Shown here: piece after piece, positions 9,168 through 17,895 of the stretch
Position numbering within the stretch: the first letter of the stretch is position 1
How the letters are laid out: each line of letters starts with the position of its first letter
Assembly (NCBI RefSeq): GCF_009931695.1
Contig: NZ_CP048000.1
Coordinates: 3,675,501 to 3,739,500, forward strand
Origin: Anaerocolumna sedimenticola
GTDB lineage: Bacteria > Bacillota > Clostridia > Lachnospirales > Lachnospiraceae
Reading direction: 5' to 3'
DNA: 64,000 nucleotides
Notes under the pieces: generated by a model
What the model saw: the letters and a program-made list of their open reading frames with translations, nothing else
The model's database searches: none
What the model was told of the DNA's origin: nothing
Position numbers and translations under genes: made by a program

Positions 9168-10088
9168 TCAATCCGCTCCCAACGATTTTAAGCTATCGCG
9201 GTAACTCCGCATTTCTTTTTCACTTGAAGTGTTAATAATATGCTGTAGTTTCCCAATAATCTCCTTTTTTTCCTTTGGGAAAAAGCCGGTTAAGGGCTTG
9301 AAGTTGGAAATGGTATCAGCTTGTACCCGTGTTCTAAGCCTGAGGTTTTGCAAAAGCGTAATCAGTTCTTCCAGTCTTTCCTTCTCATCGGCAGGGGTAA
9401 ACTCTCCGTGCTGTGCCATTTTGTACAGTTCCGTGTCTGGGAACAATGTCAGGGAATCTATATTGAGGAAATAGGGATTTTCCACAAAGTACGGACTAAT
9501 TTGATTAAGTGTTTCGGAGGTATTCAGAGCGTTGCGCTGTCCATTTCCCTTTCCTGCCAGCCCGGTCATATAAACGAGGTAATACTCAATCCCGGCTTCA
9601 TCCAACTTGGCAAGCTGTTCTACAATATCAGTGGCAGTATAACCTTTGTTTACAAAAGCAAGAGTTTCATCATCCCCGCTTTCCATGCCGATACTCAAGC
9701 CGTTAATCCCCATAGCCCGTAATTTTCGTAGCTGTTCTACGCTCTTAGGCTTTATATCCCGAATACTCGAAAACATAGCGATACTTTGGCATTTAATCAG
9801 ATAATCCCTTACCGTCAAAGCGCGTTCTTTTAGGTTTTCATAGCTCATGGCAAAAGGATTTGCCCCCGTCCAAAATAAGCGTCGGGCGTGTGGCTGATGG
9901 CTTTTGATTTCCGCTAAATCTTCCTCAAATTCGTTTATCGGCGTCATGCGGAAACATTCTCCGTGATAAAGGCTGCAAAACTTGCACTTGTTATAGGTAC
10001 AGCCGGATGTTGCCTGTATGATTACAGAGTACGCCTCATATGGCGGTCTCCATGTTCTTCCTGTGAAATGCGTAAAATCAAGTCCTTT
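9168..10088 (-). CDS. radical SAM protein lacking a normal start codon
   Basis: The open frame runs from the stop at 10089-10091 down to 9168 (about 306 residues). It contains the radical-SAM cluster motif CTYNKCKFCSLY near 9965-9990, then the RRLFWTGANPF and GINGLSIGMESGDDETL blocks typical of Elp3-like radical SAM enzymes. The first ATG in frame is at 9947, downstream of the cysteines, so a protein started there would lack its FeS cluster. Upstream the frame reads KGLDFTHFTGRTWRPPYEA with CTT where a start codon would be expected. So the start has been lost or is non-canonical. It lies directly behind a deleted paralogue whose intact N-terminus is very similar. The substrate is unknown. Confidence 0.72.
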   Translation of the reverse strand, partial: KGLDFTHFTGRTWRPPYEAYSVIIQATSGCTYNKCKFCSLYHGECFRMTPINEFEEDLAEIKSHQPHARRLFWTGANPFAMSYENLKERALTVRDYLIKCQSIAMFSSIRDIKPKSVEQLRKLRAMGINGLSIGMESGDDETLAFVNKGYTATDIVEQLAKLDEAGIEYYLVYMTGLAGKGNGQRNALNTSETLNQISPYFVENPYFLNIDSLTLFPDTELYKMAQHGEFTPADEKERLEELITLLQNLRLRTRVQADTISNFKPLTGFFPKEKKEIIGKLQHIINTSSEKEMRSYRDSLKSLGAD

Positions 10089-10311
10089 CTATAAAGAGCG
10101 TATGCCGTTTCTGTAAGCATTAAGGCTTTCAATAATCCCTGTGTAATTCCGCTAAGTCTTCCTCTATTTCGCTCATTGGAGACATACGAAACGGTGTTCC
10201 GTCATACAAACTGCAAAATTTGCATTTATGGTGCATACAGCCTGATGTAATCTGTAATAATGCGTTCTGCGCCTCAAATGGCGGCCTCCAAACCTGTCCT
10301 GTAAAGTGCAT
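10089..10311 (-). pseudogene. internally deleted radical SAM paralogue
   Basis: ATG 10311 has a GGAG site 9 nt upstream and begins MHFTGQVWRPPFEA, followed by the cluster motif CMHHKCKFCSLY. After about 60 codons the frame stops at 10129. A shift of frame then continues as IIESLNAYRNGIRSL to a stop at 10089, which resembles the C-terminal tail of the neighbouring copy (SYRDSLKSLGAD). So about 200 central codons seem to have been deleted, joining the two ends of a gene like its neighbour. In its present form it could only make a short FeS-binding peptide. Confidence 0.65.
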
Positions 10312-10410
10312 TATGAACAACTCCTATCTGTTTATTGAGCCTACTTTTCATGGCTAATCCAATGTTAGCATGGTATAATTATTTTGAAAAGTACGGACTT
10401 CAAATGTATA

Positions 10411-10448
10411 TAGTATCATATTTACTACTAACATCAACATTGTGATGT
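10411..10448. promoter_or_regulatory. candidate HxlR operators
   Basis: Two dyads sit between the divergent radical-SAM and hxlR-type genes: TAGTA-N7-TACTA (10411-10427) and ACATCA-N6-TGATGT (10431-10448). The second ends 3 nt before the -35 box of the regulator gene, a good place for autoregulation. Confidence 0.55.
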
Positions 10449-10451
10449 ACG

Positions 10452-10480
10452 TTGACTTTATGAACAAACCTCACTATAAT
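10452..10480 (+). promoter_or_regulatory. promoter of the HxlR-family gene
   Basis: TTGACT (10452-10457), a 17-nt spacer, then TATAAT (10475-10480). Transcription would begin near 10487, almost at the AAGGAG ribosome-binding site (10488-10493). This excludes the ATG at 10479, inside the -10 box, as a start codon. Confidence 0.85.
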
Positions 10481-10502
10481 GAGAAGCAAGGAGATGGACT
10501 TT

Positions 10503-10826
10503 ATGCAAAATCATGCAAACACAGTAGAGCGTTGCGCGACGGTTTCCACAATCCAAAAGGTTTTAGGCGGCAAATGGAAAATTGAAATTCTGTACTACAT
10601 TTCACTAAAAACAAGACGGTTTGGTGAATTACAGCGTCAAATCGGAGACATTGCCCAATCCACGCTGACAAAACAGCTTCGGGAATTAGAAGCGGATGGC
10701 TTTATATCGCGCCATATCTATCAAGAAATACCGCCAAAGGTGGAGTATTCGTTGACTGACTTAGGACAAAGCTTTGTACCAGTTTTAGAGTTTATGAAAC
10801 AATGGGGAGAGGTTCATTTACTGTAA
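10503..10826 (+). CDS. HxlR-family transcriptional regulator
   Basis: The 107-residue protein is a winged-helix regulator of the HxlR type, with the signature C-x12-GGKWKIEILYYI near residues 10-35 and the PPKVEYSLTDLGQ wing. The conserved cysteine before the helix-turn-helix (VERCATVSTI) is the one that senses electrophiles or redox stress in several relatives. The start is ATG 10503, spaced 9 nt from AAGGAG; earlier in-frame ATGs overlap the promoter or the ribosome-binding site. It is divergent from the radical-SAM genes, and the two together look like a transferred unit. A control link between them is an inference. Confidence 0.9.
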   Translation: MQNHANTVERCATVSTIQKVLGGKWKIEILYYISLKTRRFGELQRQIGDIAQSTLTKQLRELEADGFISRHIYQEIPPKVEYSLTDLGQSFVPVLEFMKQWGEVHLL

Positions 10827-10836
10827 GTATTATTTT

Positions 10837-10852
10837 TATTTTAGCTAAAATA
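10837..10852. terminator. 16-bp perfect palindrome after the HxlR gene
   Basis: TATTTTAGCTAAAATA is fully self-complementary and lies 11 nt after the stop codon. It may act as a weak terminator or mark the right edge of the islet. Confidence 0.4.
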
Positions 10853-11000
10853 GAAAACGGCAGAAATAAAGAAACCCCAAGCTAATTTATACTTAAAATG
10901 GGATTGAAGAAAAAAGTGCAATCATATATAATGTTTTGTAATGGAACTTTTTGGCGTAACTGTAAACTTGGAATGACGTAAATTAAAGGGAGAGATTGTT

Positions 11001-12284
11001 ATGAAAATTGATGTAAGTAGTTTTTCGGCTCCATGTCCTTGTGGCAGAGAACATAAGATTCATGTAAAAGATATCTTAATTGAAGCAGGAGCAATCAATA
11101 AAATACCCGAATTGTTATCTGAAATTTTTATCGGCAAGCCGGAGGAGATTTGTATCATATGCGATGATAATACATATTCTGCCGCCGGAGCGCAGGTAGA
11201 AGATAAAGTAAAAGACTGCATGGTAATCGTATTACCGTCTAAAGGACTTCATGCTGATAACCACGGTGTCAAGCTGGCAGAAGAAAAATTAGCGGATAAT
11301 ATAAAATTAATTCTGGCAGTCGGTTCCGGTACCATACATGATTTAAGCAGATACCTTGCAAATAAAAGAGGTATCCCCTTTGTTTCCATACCTACTGCGG
11401 CCAGTGTGGATGGATTTGTTTCTACTGTTGCAGCAATGACCTGGAATGGATTTAAAAAAACATTTCCGGCAGTTTCGCCTATTCTGGTGATAGCCGACAG
11501 CGCCGTTTTTTCAAAAGCACCTTACAGGCTGACAGCTTCCGGTATTTCAGATTTGTTAGGTAAATATACGGCATTAGTTGATTGGGAAATCGCTCATCTG
11601 GTTACGGAGGAATATATCTGCAATCGTGTGTGTGACTTAGAGTTAACAGCATTAAATGAAGTCTGCAGCTGTTTGGAGGATCTGCGTGGCAATGTATCCG
11701 AAGAGAAACGGTTAAAAGCATATGAACAACTTATGTATGCCTTATTATTATCCGGTATTGCAATGCAAATGATTGGGAATTCCAGACCGGCATCCGGTGC
11801 GGAGCATCATATATCCCATCTCTGGGAAATGGAGGTTATAAACAGTCCTCTGGATGCTTATCATGGTGAAAAAGTTTCCATTGGACTTATGATAGCTGCC
11901 GAAGCTTATCATACAATGAAAGATGCCATCCGTAGCGGACAATATGAAATGGTATCCTATAACGGATTAGATTATATGAGTCTAAAAGAGTCCTTTGGAC
12001 CTAAGGGTTTATATGAGGGAATGCTTGAGGAAAATACGCCGGATCCTCTGGAACAGATAGATGTCATGGAATTTGAAAGACTGTTGCCCCAGATTGCGGA
12101 CATAATAGATAAACTTCCCTCCGTTGATACAATAGATGAATTGCTGACCAGGGGAGGCTGTATTAAATATGTTCATGAAATTGGGTTGGATGAACACATT
12201 ATTCCCAAAACAATCTGCTTATCACCTTTTGTTAGAAACAGACTTACCTTTATGAGGCTGACCAAATTAATAAAATTATTATAA
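11001..12284 (+). CDS. egsA: sn-glycerol-1-phosphate dehydrogenase (AraM/EgsA family)
   Basis: This 427-residue iron-containing-alcohol-dehydrogenase-like enzyme should reduce dihydroxyacetone phosphate to sn-glycerol-1-phosphate with NAD(P)H. Visible landmarks are the dinucleotide loop AVGSGTIHDLSRY, the substrate loop SIPTAASVDGFVS and the metal ligands: Asp in GISDLLGKY, His in GAEHHISH and His in YHGEKVSIG. The N-terminal CPCGREH stretch is common in this family. The bacterial enzyme is best known from Bacillus (AraM), where it supplies heptaprenylglyceryl phosphate; what the lipid is used for here is not shown. It stands alone with a GGGAG-type site before ATG 11001 and a strong terminator after it. 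Confidence 0.92.
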   Translation: MKIDVSSFSAPCPCGREHKIHVKDILIEAGAINKIPELLSEIFIGKPEEICIICDDNTYSAAGAQVEDKVKDCMVIVLPSKGLHADNHGVKLAEEKLADNIKLILAVGSGTIHDLSRYLANKRGIPFVSIPTAASVDGFVSTVAAMTWNGFKKTFPAVSPILVIADSAVFSKAPYRLTASGISDLLGKYTALVDWEIAHLVTEEYICNRVCDLELTALNEVCSCLEDLRGNVSEEKRLKAYEQLMYALLLSGIAMQMIGNSRPASGAEHHISHLWEMEVINSPLDAYHGEKVSIGLMIAAEAYHTMKDAIRSGQYEMVSYNGLDYMSLKESFGPKGLYEGMLEENTPDPLEQIDVMEFERLLPQIADIIDKLPSVDTIDELLTRGGCIKYVHEIGLDEHIIPKTICLSPFVRNRLTFMRLTKLIKLL

Positions 12285-12290
12285 TTTTTA

Positions 12291-12321
12291 AATAGGAGCT
12301 TTATAAAAAGCTCCTATTTTT
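12291..12321 (+). terminator. terminator of egsA
   Basis: AATAGGAGCTTT (12291-12302) and AAAGCTCCTATT (12307-12318) form a perfect 12-bp stem with an ATAA loop, followed by Ts. Confidence 0.92.
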
Positions 12322-12798
12322 ATTTCCGCGAAAGCAAAGTGAGAATTAGCAAGCTTGCTTGCTATAATTCGAACGCGCACGCGAACCGGAGAAACTCGCA
12401 AAGCGTGTTTCTACCGGTTTCCGCGAAAGCAAAGTGAGAACTTCCCGATGAAATCAAAGGTACGGTCCTGCGGGATACTTACAAAAAATTTCTAATTTTC
12501 TATGTGTTTAATAAGTTTTGTTATAGAATCCTTAATCTGGATAAATAAAAATAAATAATTTCCATATAATAAACTAGTATTACAGGTTGATTCTGTTTTT
12601 TCTATATATTATTCTATCTACCGGAAAAAGCTGAATAATATGCAGGTATAAAACAGAAGATTTTTGTTAGTAAATATAGGCAACTGCGAAATTCAAAGGG
12701 CAGCTGAAGCTAGAAACAAGTATTAATTGTATGATAACTTCAGAACGTTTATTGTTTTGCAATTACCTGGTTAAATAATAACTCGTGAGGAGATTTAT
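12322..12798. other. 477-bp spacer without a gene
   Basis: Its left part is the dispersed repeat described separately. The remainder is AT-rich. A weak promoter-like pair TTGATT (12587-12592) and TATTCT (12610-12615), 17 nt apart, may serve tepA. The string TGTTTTGCAATTACCT (12753-12768) recurs exactly at 61197-61212, upstream of rnc. Confidence 0.5.
12327..12415 (+). repeat. dispersed 89-bp structured repeat, copy 1
   Basis: This unit matches 21591-21679 at 83 of 89 positions with no gaps. It contains AGCAAGC-TT-GCTTGCT and a hairpin AACCGGAGAAAC / GTTTCTACCGGTT with one bulge. A 23-nt stretch beginning TTTCCGCGAAAGC (12323-12345) is repeated exactly at 12418-12440, so this copy is flanked by direct repeats. 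It directly follows the egsA terminator, as copy 2 follows another AGGAG/CTCCT hairpin. Confidence 0.85.
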
Positions 12799-13512
12799 AT
12801 GGAAAACAATACAACTAAAATTGACAAGGAAAAAGAACAGAAAGAAAAAGAAGAATTGGATGATGGTAAAATTCGGGAGTATGGACAAACAACTCTAGTA
12901 AATGAACAAAGAAAATCTAAAATACATTTATTATCCATTATTGGAGAAATTGAGGGACATGAATGTCTTCCTCAACATAATAAAACAACGAAATATGAGC
13001 ATGTTTTACCACAACTGGCAGCCATTGAAGACAGTGCTGATATTGATGGGTTATTAATATTAATTAATACAGTTGGAGGAGATGTGGAAGCCGGACTTGC
13101 TATTGCAGAGATGATTGCATCCTTAAGTAAGCCAACTGTTTCGTTGGTTTTAGGCGGAAGTCATTCCATTGGTGTTCCTTTAGCCGTTTCTGCACAATAT
13201 AGTTTTATTGTTCCGACTGCAACTATGATAATTCATCCTGTCAGAATGAATGGAACGGTAATTGGTGTATCTCAAACTTACGATTATTTTGAGAAAATTC
13301 AGGATAGGATTTTAAATTTCGTGTCCAGCCATTCCAAAATTGATAAAGAAGAACTGAAGCACTTAATGCATAATACCAAGCAATTGGCTAAAGATGTAGG
13401 TTCTATCTTAATCGGAACCGAAGCGATTGATATGGGTATTATAGACGAAGTTGGAGGAATTAAAGAAGCTTTGAAAAAATTGTACCAAATGGCCGGAAGA
13501 GGTGAAGAATAA
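12799..13512 (+). CDS. tepA: ClpP-like protease, TepA/YmfB type
   Basis: The 237-residue protein has a charged, lysine/glutamate-rich N-terminus (about residues 1-30) and then a ClpP/crotonase-fold serine protease. The catalytic serine lies in GGSHSIGVPLA and the histidine in TATMIIHPVRMNG. In Bacillus the homologue (TepA, YmfB) is followed by ylzJ and spoIIIE, exactly the order seen here, which supports the call. It is a stand-alone peptidase proposed to act in protein export or sporulation; its substrate is uncertain. The gene has a GAGGAG site and overlaps the next gene by one base. Confidence 0.88.
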   Translation: MENNTTKIDKEKEQKEKEELDDGKIREYGQTTLVNEQRKSKIHLLSIIGEIEGHECLPQHNKTTKYEHVLPQLAAIEDSADIDGLLILINTVGGDVEAGLAIAEMIASLSKPTVSLVLGGSHSIGVPLAVSAQYSFIVPTATMIIHPVRMNGTVIGVSQTYDYFEKIQDRILNFVSSHSKIDKEELKHLMHNTKQLAKDVGSILIGTEAIDMGIIDEVGGIKEALKKLYQMAGRGEE

Positions 13513-13766
13513 TGTTATATACCGTAGTTCCTTTAGAAAGAATCTACAGCTATAGAACGGAGAGCATCCTGGTTAATACACATCAAAAAGAAGAAAAAAA
13601 TGAACCTACTGATGTAGAATGCGGGGATATCATGTTGAAACATGGAAAAATCAGTACCAGAAGAATGGGTGACAATTTTATAGTGGAGGGAATAAATTCC
13701 ACGGATATGGGGGATTATTTAAAAAAAGAATATATGCCGGGAGCTGTAATTGACCCTAATAGATAG
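13512..13766 (+). CDS. ylzJ: YlzJ-like protein
   Basis: An 84-residue protein of unknown function starting MLYTVVPLERIY, typical of YlzJ-like proteins. It follows tepA with a one-base overlap and precedes spoIIIE, the order known from Bacillus. It has no membrane segment, cysteine motif or recognised domain. Its constant place suggests a role with TepA, but none is established. Confidence 0.8.
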   Translation: MLYTVVPLERIYSYRTESILVNTHQKEEKNEPTDVECGDIMLKHGKISTRRMGDNFIVEGINSTDMGDYLKKEYMPGAVIDPNR

Positions 13767-13842
13767 GTAAACCATTCCGGAATTTGCAGTAATTTCTTTC
13801 ATTCTTTATCGAACGTTTTTTCGGCAATTACAATATTTTTCC

Positions 13843-13871
13843 TTGCAACAATAGTAAAATAAGGGTATAAT
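13843..13871 (+). promoter_or_regulatory. promoter upstream of spoIIIE
   Basis: TTGCAA (13843-13848), a 17-nt spacer, then TATAAT (13866-13871). The leader of about 140 nt contains a hairpin GAGAACGCC / GGCGTTTCTC (13947-13966) whose sequence recalls part of the dispersed 89-bp repeat. Confidence 0.75.
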
Positions 13872-14021
13872 AGAAATTGGTTCTATGTTAACCTGTCCTA
13901 TTTGGCGGTAACTTAGAATCAATTCTTATTTACACGATTATAATGTGAGAACGCCAGGCGTTTCTCGGATTACGTTATGTAAAACGCATATATACTTAAA
14001 GTAGCTTAAGGAGGATATGGT

Positions 14022-16790
14022 GTGGCTGCAACTCAAAATAAAAGTTACAAATCAGGTTCGAAAAGGCAGACAAATCGTACAACAGGAAAAAGAAAATCTA
14101 CCGGAAGCAAAAAAGTACATAATAAGATAAATGAAGATCCGAATAAAGAACTATACCACGACGAGATAACTTTAATAATAACTTTAGTAATATCGCTGCT
14201 GTTAATATTAAGTAATTTTAATCTAAGTGGAAGTTTCGGTAAAGCAATTAATGGATTAACTTTTGGTTTATTTGGATTTGCTGCTTATTTATTGCCGTTT
14301 TTTCTGTTTTTTGGTATTGCCTTTTATCTTGCTAACAGAGGGAATCCGATAGCTCTGCGTAAGTTGATCAGTGCAATAATTTTGGGAATTATCTTCACGG
14401 CTTTCATTCAACTGATTATTGTTGGCTATTCTTCCGATGTTAAATTGGCTGAATACTATATAAAATCTGCCAAATTAAAAAACGGTGGCGGTATTATTGG
14501 AGGATTATTGTGCCGTTTGTTATATCCTCTGTTTGGAGCTGTTGGAACCTATGTTATTTTAATAGCTTTTATGATAATATCCTTTATGTTTATTACAGGT
14601 AAAGCGCTGTTTGCATATTTAAGTTCCAAAAGTGAAGAATCTCTGAATCATATGCGGGAGAGAAGAATGCAGCAGGAGGATGAGGAGATTTATGATAAGG
14701 AGATGGATGAAGAAATTGTTCCCAGGAGAAAGGCCAGAACAGTACTTCTTAAGAAAACTGATGCATCAGCAGTTGTACAAAATTCAGAAAGTAGTAATAA
14801 TCCGGATAAAAATTCAGAAGATGGTTTTCTTAATAGATTAAAAAAGAAAAAACCAAAATTAAATCAGGAAGATAAGAGCACTGTATCCAATTTTGATATG
14901 GAGGAGATTACATCAGGTTCTGTCAGTGATATATCCATTCAGCGCGGTGGCTTATACACGGAAGGGACAAGCTCTGAAGATAAAATAAATTCCTATGAAG
15001 AACAGATGAAGCTGAAATTTGGGAAAAATTCGGAAGAAGTTAATGGGGTGCAATCCAATGAAGAACGTCCAGGGATTGATGACGATATAGCGAGACTTCT
15101 TCATGCTGCAAATGAGGATGCAAAAATACAGGATAATGAAACACATACAGAGTTATTTATAAACGATAAACAATCGAATATGACTAGCAATCATCCTGAT
15201 GATGCTGCAGAATCCGCCGATTTTGCAGGAAACCCTACCGACAAATCAGAAAAGAAATCTATAAATTCTGAAAGTGGGTCGAATACAGCGGATATAAAAA
15301 TAAATCAAAATCAGGGAGAAAAGAAAGAATATATATTTCCTCCCCTTAATTTATTATCAAAACCAAAGCATGATGCTAAGGGCATGTCAGACAGGGATTT
15401 AAAAGAAACAGCCCTAAAACTTCAAAAAACATTGGAAAGCTTCGGTGTTCGGGTAACAGTAACCAATGTTAGCTGCGGGCCGGCCGTAACCCGTTATGAA
15501 TTGCAGCCGGAACAAGGGGTGAAAGTAAGCAGGATAACAGGTTTGGCTGATGATATTAAATTAAACCTGGCTGCTGCAGATGTAAGAATCGAAGCACCTA
15601 TACCGGGCAAGGCTGCGGTGGGTATCGAAGTACCGAACAAAGAGAATTCAGCAGTCATGTTCCGGGAATTAATTGAGAGTAAGGACTTTAAACAACATCC
15701 ATCCGATATAGCATTTGCTGTTGGTAAAGATATCGGAGGTCAAACCATAGTAACGGATATAGGCAAAATGCCCCACCTACTCATCGCAGGTGCTACCGGT
15801 TCCGGTAAATCTGTATGTATCAATACGCTTATCATGAGTATATTATACAAAGCGAAACCATCCGATGTAAGGATGATCATGGTGGATCCTAAGGTAGTTG
15901 AATTAAGTGTTTATAACGGGATACCGCACCTATTAATACCCGTTGTAACTGACCCTAAAAAAGCTTCTGCAGCTTTGAATTGGGCAGTTATGGAGATGAC
16001 GGAGCGCTATAAAAAGTTCGCTGACTTAGGAGTAAGGGATGTAAAGGGATATAATGAAAAGATCGCAACTGTCGCTGAATATCAGGACGAAAGATATCAA
16101 AAACTTCCCCAGATTGTAATAATCGTAGACGAGCTGGCAGACCTGATGATGGTCGCTCCCGGTGAAGTTGAAGATGCTATCTGCCGGCTTGCTCAGATGG
16201 CACGTGCGGCAGGATTACATTTAATCATAGCCACCCAGAGGCCGTCCGTTAATGTTATCACCGGTCTTATTAAAGCAAATATCCCATCCAGAATCGCATT
16301 CTCTGTTTCTTCGGCTATTGATTCCAGAACGATTATAGATGGTTCCGGCGCAGAAAAGTTACTGGGTAAAGGGGATATGTTATTTTTCCCTTCCGGTTAT
16401 CCCAAACCGGTTCGTGTACAGGGTGCTTTTATTTCAGATAAAGAGGTAAGCGCTGTGGTAGAATTTTTAACTGCTCAGAACAGCGCTGCTGAATATAACG
16501 AAGATGTGGCAAATAAAATTTCCAATGCGCAGGCTGTTGATAATTCAGGAAGTAACAGTGCAAATGAACGCGATGATTATTTTATTGAAGCAGGTAAGTT
16601 TATCATAGATAAAGATAAAGCCTCTATCGGAATGCTGCAGAGGGTATATAAAATTGGATTTAACCGTGCAGCAAGAATTATGGATCAGCTGGCAGAAGCC
16701 GGTGTCGTAGGTCCGGAGGAAGGTACGAAACCAAGGAAGATATTAATGTCCCTGGAGGAGTTTGAACAATATGTAGATGAATATATCTAA
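14022..16790 (+). CDS. spoIIIE: FtsK/SpoIIIE-family DNA translocase
   Basis: A 922-residue ATP-driven double-strand DNA pump used in chromosome segregation at division or sporulation. The N-terminal region has four membrane helices (about residues 50-205). A long charged, low-complexity linker follows (about 210-440). The motor domain has Walker A GATGSGKS near residue 592 and Walker [12 protein letters not shown] near 700. The C-terminal winged-helix gamma domain, which reads DNA polarity signals, covers about 840-922 ([23 protein letters not shown]). The start is GTG 14022, 7 nt after AAGGAGG. Position after tepA and ylzJ supports SpoIIIE. Linker length is on the long side. Confidence 0.95.
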   Translation: MAATQNKSYKSGSKRQTNRTTGKRKSTGSKKVHNKINEDPNKELYHDEITLIITLVISLLLILSNFNLSGSFGKAINGLTFGLFGFAAYLLPFFLFFGIAFYLANRGNPIALRKLISAIILGIIFTAFIQLIIVGYSSDVKLAEYYIKSAKLKNGGGIIGGLLCRLLYPLFGAVGTYVILIAFMIISFMFITGKALFAYLSSKSEESLNHMRERRMQQEDEEIYDKEMDEEIVPRRKARTVLLKKTDASAVVQNSESSNNPDKNSEDGFLNRLKKKKPKLNQEDKSTVSNFDMEEITSGSVSDISIQRGGLYTEGTSSEDKINSYEEQMKLKFGKNSEEVNGVQSNEERPGIDDDIARLLHAANEDAKIQDNETHTELFINDKQSNMTSNHPDDAAESADFAGNPTDKSEKKSINSESGSNTADIKINQNQGEKKEYIFPPLNLLSKPKHDAKGMSDRDLKETALKLQKTLESFGVRVTVTNVSCGPAVTRYELQPEQGVKVSRITGLADDIKLNLAAADVRIEAPIPGKAAVGIEVPNKENSAVMFRELIESKDFKQHPSDIAFAVGKDIGGQTIVTDIGKMPHLLIAGATGSGKSVCINTLIMSILYKAKPSDVRMIMVDPKVVELSVYNGIPHLLIPVVTDPKKASAALNWAVMEMTERYKKFADLGVRDVKGYNEKIATVAEYQDERYQKLPQIVIIVDELADLMMVAPGEVEDAICRLAQMARAAGLHLIIATQRPSVNVITGLIKANIPSRIAFSVSSAIDSRTIIDGSGAEKLLGKGDMLFFPSGYPKPVRVQGAFISDKEVSAVVEFLTAQNSAAEYNEDVANKISNAQAVDNSGSNSANERDDYFIEAGKFIIDKDKASIGMLQRVYKIGFNRAARIMDQLAEAGVVGPEEGTKPRKILMSLEEFEQYVDEYI

Positions 16791-16843
16791 GGAATAGGTA
16801 ATTTCACAATCGCCTATTTTGTTAGATATGAGAGGAGTATTTT

Positions 16844-17746
16844 ATGAAGGGCTGGTTAATTACCAATGCTTTTTTACATACCCATAAATTTACGGAAATT
16901 CACCTCTGGTTAACAGAAGCAGCAAAAAAATTGGGTGTAGATTTAATAATTAAAACCAATGCAGAAGTTTTAGTACTGTTAAATTCTGATTCTACCAATG
17001 TAGAATTTAACAATATCAAGGAAAGACCGGATTTTATTTTATTCTGGGATAAAGATGTCAGGCTGGCAAAATATCTGGAGATAAAAGGATATCATGTTTT
17101 TAATTCTTCCCAGGGAATTGCTGCATGTGATGATAAATCACTGACACACCTATATCTGCAGAGTGCAGGTGTTAAAATGCCCCGCACGATTGTGGCACCT
17201 ATGACTTTTTCCAATATTGGGTATACAAAGCTTGATTTTTTAGACCGTGTTGAAAAGGAATTAAATTATCCGATTGTTATAAAGGAATGTTTCGGATCTT
17301 TTGGTCAACAGGTATATTTAGCGGGGAACAGACAGGAACTTATAGACCGTGTTACGGATATTGGTGCTAAACCTATGTTATTTCAGGAATTTGTCCAAAG
17401 CAGTAAGGGAAAAGATTTAAGATTACAGGTAGTGGGAAATCAAGTGGTTGCAACGATGTACCGATATTCAGATAATGGGGATTTTCGTGCTAATATAACG
17501 AATGGCGGTAAAATGAAACCCTATGAACCAACTCAGAAGCAAATAGAGCTGGCAATACAGTGCTGCAAAATACTTGGACTGGATTTTGCCGGTGTAGATA
17601 TTTTATTTGGTAAAAACCAGGAACCGATTGTCTGCGAAGTAAATTCCAATGCCCATTTTAAAAATATCTATGATTGTACAGGGGTAAATGTGGCTGATTC
17701 AATACTGGCATATATAATAAAAAGAATTTGTATAGGAAATAAATAA
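16844..17746 (+). CDS. ATP-grasp ligase, RimK-like (first of a pair)
   Basis: The 300-residue protein is a RimK-type ATP-grasp enzyme, which joins a carboxylate to an amine through an acyl phosphate. Key parts are the CDDKSLTHLYLQSAGV segment, the nucleotide-binding lysine in NYPIVIKECFGSFGQQVYL, the RLQVVGNQVVATMYR strand and the metal-binding VCEVNSNAHFKN. RimK relatives add glutamates to ribosomal protein S6 or make peptide-like cofactors; the substrate here is unknown. It follows spoIIIE by 53 nt and precedes a second, divergent member of the family. A GAGGAG site lies before ATG 16844. Confidence 0.85.
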   Translation: MKGWLITNAFLHTHKFTEIHLWLTEAAKKLGVDLIIKTNAEVLVLLNSDSTNVEFNNIKERPDFILFWDKDVRLAKYLEIKGYHVFNSSQGIAACDDKSLTHLYLQSAGVKMPRTIVAPMTFSNIGYTKLDFLDRVEKELNYPIVIKECFGSFGQQVYLAGNRQELIDRVTDIGAKPMLFQEFVQSSKGKDLRLQVVGNQVVATMYRYSDNGDFRANITNGGKMKPYEPTQKQIELAIQCCKILGLDFAGVDILFGKNQEPIVCEVNSNAHFKNIYDCTGVNVADSILAYIIKRICIGNK

Positions 17747-17895
17747 AATTTTATAAGTAAAAGTGTGATATTCCAATTTAGCGCTATGAATAAGAGCTTG
17801 GATAATTTGAAAGTAAATAGTTATGTTACATAATAATAGTTGTATAAAATATTAGAGATAATACAAATTTGAATTAATGATATTTAGGAGAAATA

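Noticed and set aside
9229..9722. plus-strand open frames across the radical-SAM gene
   Set aside because: They are antisense to conserved radical-SAM blocks and have no domain of their own.
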